Source of the DNA: Akanthomyces muscarius
Lineage: Eukaryota > Ascomycota > Sordariomycetes > Hypocreales > Cordycipitaceae
Reading direction: 5' to 3'
Length of the DNA: 64,000 nucleotides
NCBI RefSeq assembly: GCF_028009165.1
Contig: NC_079245.1
Location: 2,356,001 to 2,420,000 of the forward strand
Shown here one piece after another: positions 1-12,000 of the stretch. The notes beneath the pieces are model-generated. The model saw nothing but the letters and a program-made list of their open reading frames with translations, made no database searches and was not told the DNA's origin. How positions within the stretch are numbered: position 1 is the first letter of the stretch; each line of letters opens with the position of its first letter. The translations under genes were made by a program, and so were the position numbers.

Positions 1-3000
1 AGAAAGGGCGCACGAACGGGGCGGTGTGCCCACTGCAATGCACATCCGCGCCGTTGCTGCCGAGCAACGTGGTCATTCGTCTGAAAGACTGGTCGTCTAC
101 TGCCTTCTGCTGTGGACTAAACTTAGATAGATGGGCTGTAGCATTGATGAATGCAACACCGGTAGACCGTGAGCTTAATTCAAGAGTTGTCCGGATCTGC
201 GCTGCATGCTTTGGGCGTATCCTGAGCGTGTCCTGAAAAATCGTCCCATTCTTCGTGACACTTGGCCATCACGATACATGACCTTACGAGACCACCATGA
301 GAGAAATTTCCGCAAGCAAAGGGCCGTAAGCAGACCAGGTCCGACGTCAATAAGTCCGAGGATTGCAGCTTTTCACGATGTAGGAGCCCAAAAGCGAAGC
401 CGCGTAATGCTGCACGGAAGTCGCAGGACGCATGTGAGACTCGGGGGGCTCGAATCCGACTTGAGTGCTTCCGGACATCATATGCGAGCGTTTTGGCACT
501 CGGTTCATCCAGAAAACCTTGTTTAGTGCCTTAAATCGACACATTGGGGAACCTGTACGCCAGGACTATCGAGTACCATCAGACCGACTGAAGCGCAAGC
601 TAAGCCCGAAGGAAATCAGTCCCGCGAAACGATAGAACAGCACCTGGAGAGAATATGCCGCGGTCAAAATCCAGCCGCAGAGTACATGTGTAGTCTCTAC
701 AACCCAATGCCGTTCTCCACGGCACAGTCCGGCACTTTGCCGCCCAACAATGACAGTTCTGGTGCTCCTTCTCCGTATACGAGAAATGCGAACAACACAA
801 CCTGTGTTTTTGACTCTCGTCGTAACAGAGACACTGAGCTAATGTGTTCAGCTCTTGGCACACCTTTTCTCAAAAGTGCCGCTTTCTCTGGGTGTGAGGT
901 GGTCGCCACCGGTGTGCCGATCCCGGGCTCTGACCAAGTGTGCGCCTGCAGCAGCACAGACACCGGGAGGGTTTCATTGCCAGGGACTGGATACCGAGAA
1001 GAGTACTACCACTAAATTGGGCAGGTAATACGACATTGATTTTTTTCTCCGCGTATCCTTTCCAATCTTTCGTTTCGAGCATACCGTGCCCGTTTTTTTC
1101 ACTCTCCACGCAGCCGGATGTCAAGAGTCTCTGCCAACTTCATCGCGGACAGCTATCACAGCTTTGTGACGTGAGATGATAGGCGGTACATGTGCAGGAA
1201 ACAGGATATCTACAAGGGATGGTTTAAGCATTAATGCAGAACTACATTGCAAATCTTCCGACCAAGGACGCTTGGCGAGCTGTGAATAAGCCCATTGGTT
1301 TTGATGTTTCCAGCATTGATTCTTTATTTCTACAAGCCATAAAAGACCGACTGTAAAGAGCGCCGCGCGGCTTGGCATAAGCCATACCGAATTAACCGAT
1401 CGACAAAGAATTGCAATAATCAGGGAGAGGAAAAAACTGGCGTCGGAGTTTATGTCTTGGGACCACCCCCCTTCCTGGGCTGAACTGGCCTGCTGACAGG
1501 TAGTGGATTGGACCGGCTGCGTCGGCGCTGTTTTCTGACTGGTCAGGCCATTCTGCTGTATGTCTTAGGAGCTGAGCGTTAATTCGATGCCAAGAGATTA
1601 GTATACGCAAAGAAGCCGATATTGGATTGAAAATAGTATCTTGATAATGTGAATCTGTTGCTATGAGAGTTGGTGCCTGTCAGTGATTTGCATGTGTAGG
1701 GGTGTAACTGAGACACAAAAGTCTGGGGCGTTGCATCGAGCGTCTTTCTAGAAGCCTGGCCAGCTGCAGCATGCATGCCCGTTTAGGCTGTTTTGTTTTT
1801 CTGCATTTTTTCCCCAAGTGAATCATGCGCAATGTCTCAAATGCGAGAAGAACGATGAGCGCGAGCAGTACGACAAAAGGGCCGAGCGACGCTCCAAGGT
1901 ATTGGCTCTGTAAACTTTGTACTTGTCAGCTGCTCTCAGCTTCAATTCAAGCACTCGGAGACACCCCTACAAGCAGGGACCATGGCATATCAAGCGACTA
2001 CGCTTGCTTCAAGGGTCCTACTCAGTTTGTTTTACGCTTACACCCACACCATCGGCACTGAGCGGGTGCCGCCCAGGGGGGGCGTAAGCGGCTAGGACGG
2101 ATCGATGGCAGCGAACACTGGCACTGCCAAAATTGCCCACCCGTCATTGGTGGACGGATGTTCTTAGTAGTCCAACATGTTGGCTTGCAGCCCAGAAAAG
2201 ATATGGCTATCGGAGGCGGGTGTGTGGCGTCCTTTGCTTGTGTGAGTGGGCGTCTGATGAATGAGATGGGGGCTGAGAAGAGAAGGTCAAGGAGAAACCC
2301 TGCGGTTGTCGGCGGGAACTTGAGCCCTGCATCTCTCACTCGTGCTGCCCGGCCATCTCCTGATGATGCACATTTTTGTTTGGCCCTGTAAAGAAACACC
2401 CCATCTCTGACCCCGACACACCGCAAGCCTCCCCCAATTCCTGTCCACCCCGGGATCCACCGACAGGGAAACAAGCCTTGCTAGGGATTATGGTGCTTCT
2501 GAAGGGCTTGCTTTCGCTGTGTCGCATCGCGGCGGAGCCGCCCCCCTCCCGCCAATGCCCTGAAGCCAGCGCAAGGCTACTGCTGCAGCACATTACACAC
2601 ACACAGCCTCGAGTCGGGATTCAGGGCTCCTAACACACAGCTTCACACTGAGAGCAAGACTCTTCCAATCCCGGTCCTCACGGGCAGTGCTCTGCTACAT
2701 CGGACGGCATTCAGCCCAGCCCCCTTGTCGCATACGTAGTGGACGCGTGTACTGGCACCACTCTGCCTCCCAGTCTTGACTGTTTTCGTTTTTAATTCTC
2801 CGTTTTCGAAATCGCTCCCATCGATATCCGAAGCCACCTACGATCGACGCCTGCACCTTACCAGCAAAGCGCAGTCATACCGCCTAACAGAAAATCCCTG
2901 CAAAGATGGGATTGGGGGTCTCTGACCCGTTTTAGCGCTGGTTTCTTTTGCCCTGCCTCGCGGAAAGCCCATCTTTTCTTTTCCCACTGGGCTAGTGGTC

Positions 3001-3403
3001 ACTTGCAGCGGCGCTCGGCCTGGTTCGTGTGCTTCGCGCCTTCGCGACCGCGAGGGAGGGGGACACGATACACACATACGCAACCAGGCTCCAAGACAAG
3101 GCCAAGGCTCGCTGACCTAGTGGCCACTGGCCAACCACGATATGGGTGATTCACATTTCTGCGCCATTGGGCTGAGCCTGAGCTAGAACCCGGCGTCGCG
3201 CCCCATCTTTTCCCGCATGCCTGCCACCCCCCATCATGCGTTCATAGATTGGGCGGTTAGTTGATACAACTTGGATTTTCATGTCGCACGTTGTATTTAT
3301 ATCCAGGCTCCTCCCATCCCGTCTCCAATTTGTTTTGCTATAGCGAATCAAGCCCTTTTCTACCCTTCCCTTTTTATAATCACACCAACACACTACATCT
3401 ACC
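1..3403. other. gene-free left flank
   Basis: I see no convincing gene. The open frames on both strands are short (at most 150 codons), overlap one another, and lack recognisable domains or a coherent set of splice sites. No tRNA, terminal repeat or transposase-like reading frame was seen. The last roughly 110 bases are the promoter of the P450 gene that follows. Confidence 0.5.
3294..3302 (+). promoter_or_regulatory. TATA-like element upstream of the P450 gene
   Basis: TATTTATAT lies about 100 bases before the P450 start codon, a normal distance for a fungal TATA box plus a 5' leader. The assignment rests on motif and position only. Confidence 0.35.
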
Positions 3404-5120
3404 ATGGAGTTACAAGTATTGAAAGGTGTAAACCTCTACATTGCCCTCGGGGCTGTAGCCACCCTTTGGGTGCTCACCGTTAGTTGTCGCGATGGCTTTT
3501 GACGGGTAGCAAGTCACTAACGGCAATGTACAGAAACTCATCACAGTCTTCCGCAACCCCATCTCAAAAGTACCTGGTCCCTGGTACACGCATTTCACAG
3601 CCCTGCCGAACCAAATGTCCATGTTCAAGGGTTTCACGCCCGGGCATGCCCACAAGCTGCACCAAAAATATGGTAGGACTGACCACGATGCTGCATTCTC
3701 GTGCAAATATGTAGACTAACACACCGCAGGCCGCATCGTCCGCACTGCGCCCAACGAGATTAGCATCGCCGAGATCGACGACATCAAGAAGGTTTACGGC
3801 CACAAGGAGACCTTCCTCAAGCACCCCGCCTACCGCGCTCTCGCGCCCAGCAGGGTCGACTCCATGTTCAACACTAGCGACGTTGATCTGCACCGCCGCT
3901 ACCGCCGCCTCTTAGCCTCGCCCATGTCCGAGTCCTCCCTCAAGACCGCCATCCCCGACGTCTACTCCCGCGCCACCGCCGCCGTCTACCGTATGGGTGA
4001 GGAGCTCCAGGCCCGCGGCTCCATTGACGTCTACAAGTGGTGGTTTTTCTTCACCACCGACACCCTCGGCGAGCTGACGTTTGGTTCTTCGTTCAACATG
4101 ATTGAGAGCGGCAAGGTAAGCTTACACCTGAAACCGCCCATCACTGCGCATCAGTTTTGCTAATCCATTTCTTTCTTCCACACAACAGAAGAACCAATAC
4201 TTTGAGGATATCCTAGCTGTCAACAAATTTGGCGGTATCCGTCTGCTTGTTCCCGGTCTTACCAAGCTCGCCCAGTACATCACCATCCCCATTGTCGACA
4301 ATGCCGTCGAGGGCGGCAAGCGCATGCGCAACTACGCCCAGCAGTCGATTGCCCGCCAGAAGGAGGCCGTGCTCTCGGGCGACGAAAAGGCCAAGGACAC
4401 GCTCTTCTCCAAGGTCTTCAAGGCCAAGGACGACGACACGCTGACCGAGGAGGAGGTCACTGTCAACGCGCAGACCTACATTGTCGCCGGCTCCGACACG
4501 ACCAGCAACACCCTGACTTACCTGACCTGGGCCGTCTCCCGCCGGCCCGAGATCCGCGACCGCCTCGCCGCCGAGGTGGCCACGCTGCCCGACGACTTCA
4601 CCGAGGCCGACACGCGCGAGCTGCGCTACCTCGAGCAGGTCATCACCGAGACGATGCGACTGCACGCCGCCGCCCCCTGCTCGCTCGCCCGGGTCGTGCC
4701 CCCCGAGGGCGTCAGCCTCTCCGGCTACTACATCGAGGGCGGCACCACCGTCGGCTGCCAGGGCTACACCATGCACCGCGATCAGGATATCTTCCCCCAG
4801 CCCGACGAGTTTAACCCCGACCGCTGGGAGAACCCCACAAAGGCCATGAAGGAGGCCTACATGCCCTTTGGCCGTGGCGCCAGAAGTAAGCTTGATTCTC
4901 TTTCTCCACGATGGCTTAGTAGCATCTGCTAACAGTTATTCTAGCTTGTGTCGGCTCTCACCTCGCCATGATCGAGATTCGTCTTGGAGTTTGCCTGTTT
5001 TTCCGCAAATTCCCCAAGTCTACGGTTTCCGTGAAGGAGGGCATGTCAGACGCTGACATGGAGTCCAAGATCTACTTCCTCAATAGCCCTGCTGGCAAGC
5101 GCTGCCTCATCGAGGGTTGA
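3404..5120 (+). CDS. cytochrome P450 monooxygenase
   Basis: A 490-aa microsomal P450 in five exons: 3404-3478, 3534-3672, 3730-4115, 4189-4885, 4945-5120, all phases consistent. An N-terminal hydrophobic segment (about residues 9-24) is the ER anchor, followed by the proline-rich hinge KVPGPW. The I-helix oxygen-binding motif AGSDTTS, the K-helix ExxR (ETMR) and the haem-binding loop FGRGARTCVG are all present; the loop only becomes complete when the last intron is removed, which supports that splice. Length and architecture are normal for fungal E-class P450s. The substrate cannot be told from sequence. The gene lies upstream of an FAD oxidase and a poly-lysine-synthetase-like enzyme, so a tailoring role in that pathway is possible but inferred from position only. 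Confidence 0.93.
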
Positions 5121-6724
5121 TTGGGGATGGTGTATTCAATTTTGCATTTTTCTTTTGGCTGTAATTTCCCTTTTATTTACGACTAGAATGCGTGCAGACG
5201 ACGGGATGGCTACTTGTTTTTCATGACACAGAGTTGTTCTCTTTTTTATATATATATCTCTGATGGTTTGGTCGCCCGGGAAGGCGGGCGCTTGTATATG
5301 GATGCACAAAAATGAAAAGCATATAAATCTACTTGACTCGTATGCATTACCACTAGAGTGATGAAATATAGCTGTGAGACGATCAACAGCGACTCGTCTT
5401 GCATGCGAGAGTGCCAATCGTGACAGTGACCATCAGCGGAAGACGAGCCGATTATCTAAGGACGCCTCCCGCAATGCCGAAAGCTCCATTTTACACTTCC
5501 GGCTCGGTACTTTGCGGCAAGCCCCTACGAGGTCCGTTTCAAGTCAGGTAGTAGAAACAGGGCTATGGAAAGGGCTGCCAGCCTGCCACACAGGGCGAGT
5601 GGTTTGACACAGCCGGCATTCCTACCCTGAATAGGCAACTGTTACGTCGAAGCTAGTAGCGCCAGCCAATTTTCTCGCCAAATCATCCTGTTCTTGTTTG
5701 TCTCGCCTCCCGCCCGAAATTGTGATCCAATTTAACCTGCCGTGTGTTCCGAATTCCACATGTGCCCTGCCGTATTGCTCGGGACCTTGATGCACCTCGC
5801 CGAGGCGCGCAGTATTTGGGAGGCGCCAAAGTGCCCCCCGACGAACAACGCTGTGTTCGCCGATCCCTGCAAGGCTTGATGTACCGCTGAGATTATGACA
5901 ACAGCCCTGGTGTCAGGGCACATGGGTGGTCGATCGAGCAGCTTGCCTTTCAATCCCCAAGATCGCCTCAGATGTGCGCGAATGACAAGATTATATACGA
6001 GCGGATAGTTTGCGTCCGTACAAGGACGATGGTAAGTCGGCACAGACCTTTTATTCGCGCGGTTTAATCTCACATACATCCAACTGGGCATGAACGCTGA
6101 GAATCTGTAAGACACACATTAATACACCCACAATAAAGAAAAATCGAGGTTCATGGCGTTAAGCTTGCAGCATGCCAGGTTCAAATGCTTTCAAATGCGA
6201 CGCGGCTCCATAAATAGCAGCAGGAAACTATAGTCTACGAATAACCCGCGTAGCCAGTTCTTATTACTGAGCCAACAAGATCGACATCGCCAAGAGATCG
6301 CCCGTACGAATCCAACCTCAATAAAATGAATCTGCGTGGACCTTTGGCCAATTAGTTGCCTCACTCGCAGGCTTCCATATTAATGACGGTCACACGCGGA
6401 GCACCATGGGGCACCTGGTTTTCTCAGCGCGCTATCGCGACCACGAGTTCCAACGTTTCCGTTGCACCCTAGCTTCAATACCACCCTCACGTAAGATCAG
6501 ATCCCGGCAGAGTCCACACTAAGCACCCAGCAAAGCCTAGGTATACCTGCACTTTCGTCGGAACAATCGAGGCTCCATGATGTAACACTACCACAGGGAC
6601 TCCGCAAAGGACCCGACGATCAATTTATAAAGGGCCACGGGGCGCTGCATCGTCTTGTGGCCTCACGATGCCACTGCGGACGTTTTTCTTGATTCAGCAT
6701 CAGCATCACGAAAGCGGATGAATA
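5121..6724. other. intergenic region between P450 and FAD oxidase
   Basis: This holds the P450 3' end with an AT dinucleotide run (about 5243-5257) and the upstream region of the FAD oxidase. No frame longer than 127 codons and no RNA gene was recognised. Confidence 0.5.
6624..6631 (+). promoter_or_regulatory. TATA box of the FAD oxidase gene
   Basis: TTTATAAA lies about 95 bases before the start codon, in a position and sequence close to a consensus TATA box. Confidence 0.4.
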
Positions 6725-8731
6725 ATGGCGTCGCTTAGCAACACTGCACTTTTGCTCTTGGCCGCCGCGGCTGGCTCGCAGGCGGCGGCAGTCACGCCCG
6801 ACCACTGGCACCGCGGCGCGTCGTGCAAGGCGTACCCCGGCGCGCAGGGCTGGCCCTCGGCCGATGCCTGGAGCGGTCTCAACAAGACGGTAAACGGCCA
6901 GCTGCTGAAGCCGACGACGCTGCCCGGCGGCGTCTGCCACAAGGGACAGCCCAACTACGACGAGTCGCAGTGCCCCAGCCTCGCCAAGGAGTGGGAGACT
7001 TCCGAGTTCCACCTCGCGGACCCCATCTCCGTCATGTCCAACGAGTTCACCAACTACACGTGTCTGCCGGACCCCAATACGCCCTGCAGTGCCGCTGGCT
7101 ACCCAGCCTACGTGATCAAGGTGACCTCGTCCGCGGATGTCAAGGCCGGTGTTGATTTTGGTAAGCTTGGCTTCACAGCAACGCGTGTCGGATCTTGTCA
7201 CTAATACTGGCGCTTAGCTCGCAACAACAACGTGCGCCTCAATGTCAAGTCTAGCGGCCATGATTTCCTTGGTCGCTCTAACGCCCCTGGTACTCTGTCT
7301 CTCTGGACGCACCATCTAAGCAGCATTGAGTACCACCCCGGTCAGTTTAAGCTGGCCTCGGGCCGTACCTTCCAAGGCAACTCTGTCACCTTTGGCAGTG
7401 CGTCCATCATGTGGGACCTTTACAAAGCCCTTGACCAGTACGGCCAGACTGTGGTGGGCGGCGGCTCCAAGACGGTTAGTGCTGGTGGCTACATTACTGG
7501 AGGTGGCCACTCGATCCTGTCTCCTCGCTATGGTCTTGCTGCCGACCAGGTCATTGAGATGGAAGTCGTGACTGCCGACGGCAAGATCCAAAAGGTCAAC
7601 CAGGACCAGAACCCTGACCTCTTCTGGGCTATTCGTGGAGTAAGTACCTGAAATTATAAGCCACTCCTGTACATCAAAGCTGACTTCGCCCCAGGGTGGC
7701 GGTTCTACCTTTGGCGTCGTGACGAGTTTCACTGTCAAGACTGTCCCAACCCCCAAGATGACCGTCACGCAATTCGTTGCCTTTACAGTCCCTGGATCTC
7801 CCATCCTCAGTGACCTCATTGGTTATGTTGGCGCGCAGAGCCCAGCACTAATGAATGGTGGCTTGTCTGGTTACAACATTGTCAGCAGCAACTTCTCAAA
7901 CCCTGATCCCGGCTCCGGTCTCCCCGACTACCTGGCCGGATTTCAAGGTCGGCTGACCACTCTGGACGATCCCAATGGCAACGACACCATTGCCAGGCTG
8001 TTCAAGCCCATCAACGACACCATCAACCAGCGCTGGCCCGGCAAGGCTGGTTTCTTCAGCAGCAACACCGAGTACAAGTCGTTCCTCGACTTTTTTGCTG
8101 CCAACTACGACACCGAGACGGTCGGCGACAACAAGTATCTCATCTCGCGACTCTTGAACCAGGAAGCCTTCAACGATCCCAAGGCTCTGGGTAACGCGCT
8201 CCTGTCGGGTACTGGCCCCGGCGGGTTCTCAACTTTCTTCCTGGTTGGTGGCAAAGGTGTTCAAGAGGCCAAGCCTGCTGGTGGTAGCAATGCTGTCAAC
8301 TCCCACTGGCGCAGCGCTTACGTTCACACAAGTATGTCCGGCATGTTCAGTTGGTTTCTCTTTAAGGTGCTAACATATTCACAGTCACCGCCGCTCAGGG
8401 CGTTCCATTTGACAAGGCAGCCACCGACAAGAACCTCAAAGAGCTTGAAGACGCATGGGCCCCTGTTCGCAAGATCACACCCTCCTCTGGCGCCTATATC
8501 AACGAGGTAAGCAAAAAGAAATTGATGCAAAGGTACAACACAGGCGGCTGACAAGATGAACAGGCCTCCATTTTCGAGCCCAACTTTCACGAGAGCTTTT
8601 GGGGCACCAACTACCCTCGCCTTGCGCAGATCAAGCGCAAGGTCGACCCTAACGATGTATTTTGGTGCACGCCCTGCGTCGGTAATGAGCACTGGCACCA
8701 GCTTGAGAGTGGGCAACTGTGCAAAGTGTAA
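6725..8731 (+). CDS. secreted FAD-linked oxidase, berberine-bridge-enzyme (BBE) type
   Basis: A 594-aa flavoprotein in five exons: 6725-7160, 7218-7639, 7695-8331, 8385-8506, 8564-8731. Residues 1-21 form a signal peptide (hydrophobic LLLLAAAAG core, then SQA/A). The FAD_binding_4 (PCMH) domain follows: the histidine in SSGHDFLGRS is the usual site of 8-alpha-histidyl FAD attachment. The position where bicovalent BBEs carry the second, cysteinyl link reads GGGHS, so this enzyme probably has a single covalent bond. The GGGGS phosphate-binding turn is reconstructed exactly across intron 2. The C-terminus has the BBE signature WGTNYPRL..IK...DP..VFWC. Such enzymes oxidise alcohols, sugars or biosynthetic intermediates with O2. 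It lies head-to-tail after a P450 and tail-to-tail with the poly-lysine-synthetase-like gene. The substrate is unknown. Confidence 0.92.
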
Positions 8732-9007
8732 GAATCGAGATATAAACAACGCCTATTGGGGCAATCATACATGCATGTCATCAAATAGAGTACATATGAA
8801 CACATGTTTCAATTCGAGCTGTTTAAGTTTCTAAACAAGCATACTTTTGATCATTGACTTCGTAATTAACAACACAACTTCATTCCTTCCACCTTTTTTG
8901 AGCTATAAAAATATGTACCAAAGTTGAGATAGATACGGGGAACAATGCTTGACGGTCGCCGTGTGGCTTGTGCGTGGATGTGTCGCACCTTTATTGAAAA
9001 GATTCAT
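8732..9007. other. short convergent 3' region
   Basis: Only 276 bases separate the stop codons of the FAD oxidase (+) and the synthetase (-), so their 3' UTRs probably meet or overlap. An AATAAA on the minus strand just past the synthetase stop is a likely poly(A) signal. Confidence 0.5.
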
Positions 9008-12000
9008 CTATACAGGCGAAGGTGAGTCCCAGCTTGAGCTTCGAGAACTCTTGCCTATCTTCTTCTCATCGCCACCTTCGCTCCATGGTCGGACGGGGTT
9101 GCCTCGCCAGCGTGTGCTTCCCGGAAGATGCTCGCCTCGCATCACCAGCGAGACGGGGTACACCGTCGTGCCCGCGCCAATCACGGTACCGGGGAGCGAT
9201 GCGGTCAGGGGACCCAGCGTAGCGCCATTGCAGAGCTCGACTTCGTCCAGGCGCATCAGCCGATCGTGGAACAGGTGCGTCTGCAGCAGGCTGCCTCTGT
9301 TGATGGTGGCGCCGTCGCCAACGCGACAGAGATCCGCTTCGGGTAGCAGGTGGCTCTCGATCCACGTGCCGTGGCCAATCTTGGCGCCGAGGGCACGGAA
9401 GAACATGGCCAGCACCGGCGTCCCGTAGAAGAAGCGCACCATAAGGGGGAGGGCCATGGCCTGCAGGAACGAGTCGGCAAGCTCGTTGCGCCAGACAAAA
9501 GAGCTCCAGAGCGGATGCGTGCTGCCGGCCTTGACGTTGGGCGTCACAATCCACTTGGCGGCAATGCAGATGGCGGCGGCGAGAAACGCACTACCAACCA
9601 GCAGGCCACCGGCTGCGAGGATAGCGAAGCCAACGCCAAAGTGCCACATGATCCAGAGCGCGCCGAGACTCGCCATGGAAGGGATGAACCCGCTGAGAAG
9701 CAGAGGGATGGCACGGCAAGACTCGATCAAGGCACGGGCAAGGACGAGCTTCTTCGGGGGCGCAAAAGTCAGCGAGTGGTCAATGTTGGAGTCGACCTTT
9801 CGAGGAAGCGGAATGGGCGGGCGACCGAGCCAGGACGTCCCTTCTTGCATCTGCTTCTCGCCGAGGCCACCGGGCGCAGAGCCCAGCACGCCGATGAGGG
9901 AGTTGTCAGGGACGTTGATGCCGGGGTCAACAATGGCTGAGTTGCCGAGGAAGGTCTTGTTGCCGACAGTGACGGGGCCAAGATGAATGCGCCCGCCGCT
10001 GAGCTCAAACGGCGCAATGAGCACGTCGTCGGCCAGGAACGCATTGTCGCTGACGGTGAGCAGGGACGGTATGGGGACCACGGTGGACGACTCCACGTTG
10101 CGGCCAATCTTGGCGCCCAAGAGCCGCAGCCAGACGGGGGTGAAGAGGCTGGCAAAGATGGGAAACATGATCATGCGAATGTCCATCATGAGGAAGTGGA
10201 TGAGCCAGGCGCAAAAGGCAGTCTTGCTGTTCCACGAGTGAGATCCAGGATGAATGGCACGGTTTGCCAGGCGCACAATGACGACAACGGCAGTAGTGTA
10301 GAGCAAGATGCCAACGACGGTCCCGGGGGCTGTCATGGCAATGATGCCAATACTGAGCTGCGTGAAATTGGTGTAGTCCTTGACAAGGATCGGCATGAGG
10401 CCCCAAATGGGGGCAAACATCAAGACGGGCAGTAAGTCCAGGAGCAGCAGGGCAGTGGTGTAGAGGAGGCCCATGCGAAAGCCGCCTTTTGTCGGACGGA
10501 ACGAGCCGTCGTGGCTGGAGCCCTGGTCCGACGACGAGGCCGACGGCGGCAGAGGCGACTTGACGACGCCCTGGACAGAGAGACCCGGGTCGACAGTGGC
10601 GTAGGCCTCGACCACGGAGTTGGGCATGAGCATGGAGCGCGCCCCGACCCTGGCGCCCTCGCCGACGGTGACGCTGCCAACGCGCACCACGTCGCCGTCG
10701 ATCCAGTAGCCAGCGACATCCACCTCGGGCTCAATGGCCGCGCCGTCGCCAAAGCTCGCCAGTCCCGTCGAGGGCGCGAGGGCATGCAGCTGCACGTCGC
10801 GGCCGACGTGGCAGCCCATCAGCCGGGCATAGTAGCGCGCCCAGTTTGTGCCGGCAACGGCGCCCAGCCGAGCGACACCGACAAAGCGGTCCGCGGCCCA
10901 GAGGCGCAGATGCGTGAGGCCCGCGCGACGGTACTCGCCGGGGCGGATACCCCAGGTGAGGGGCCGCACGGTGACGACGGCGGTCAGCAGGCGGCCGGGC
11001 ATCGTCATCAAGACAGCCCAGAGCACGGCGACGACGGCCCACGGTAAGTCATGCTCTGTTGCCCACCACGACTCGCCGGGCCGCTTGAGGACCGCCTGGA
11101 ATATCTTCTTGGACAGCAGGAGCGGCGCCACGAGGCGCAGACCCTCGAGCAGGAAGACGGCGGCGAGCACCACGCTCTGGATGAAGATGACCCAGCGCGG
11201 GCTGAGCTTGACCTCGCGCTCCACGATGGACGTGCCCAGCAGCGCGTCGATGCGGTCCGTCATGGCCGTCAGCGTCGGGTGCTCGTAGACATCGGCCACC
11301 GACAGCGTGTGGCACTTTTGGCGCAGCTGCGAGACGAGTTGCGCCGCAGCCAGGCTGGTGCCGCCGAGGTCGAAAAAGTTGGATTCGGGCGTCGCGCCCG
11401 CCGCGCCGAGGACGGCGCGCCACTGGCCTGCCACCCAGGCCATGGTGCCTCCGCTCATGGCCGCCGTCGAGGATGAAGACTCGGGCGGCGGCCACGGTAG
11501 AGCTTTGCGGTCGACCTTGCCAGAGGTGCGGACCGGGATGATATCCACGGCGACGAGCATGGGGATGAGAGTCGGGGGCAGAACTCGTTTCAGGATGCTC
11601 CTGTCCGAAGTGGCGGCGACATTGCTGTCCCTCACCACGTACCCGACGAGGACCTGGTTGCCCGTGTCGGTGCGCCGGATGGCGCTAGCAGCACCCTTGA
11701 CACCAGGCAGAGTCATCATGGCGGCGTCAATCTCGCCGAGCTCGATGCGACGACCACCCAGCTTAATCTGCTCGTCGTTGCGGCCCACAAACAAGAGGCC
11801 GTCCTTTTCGGCGCGGACCAGGTCGCCGCTGCAGTAGGCGCGCTCGCCGCCAAACGCCGGCGAGGGCGTAAACTTGACTTTATCCTTTTCGACGTCGAGG
11901 TAGCGCGCCATGCCGACGCCACCAATGACGAGCTCGCCCTCTTCGCCCCAGCGGACCGGATGGCCGTCGGCGCCGACGACAGCCAGCCGCCATCCGGCGA

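Noticed and set aside
448..462. GGCTCGAATCC resembling a T-loop.
   Set aside because: The TTC core of the B box is missing and no cloverleaf can be drawn.
2022..2602. Overlapping frames of 77-150 codons on both strands.
   Set aside because: Proline/Trp/Cys-rich, mutually overlapping and without splice support, as expected for non-coding GC-rich sequence.
6160..6200. A GGTTCAAAT motif resembling a tRNA B box.
   Set aside because: No matching acceptor, D or anticodon stem could be formed around it.
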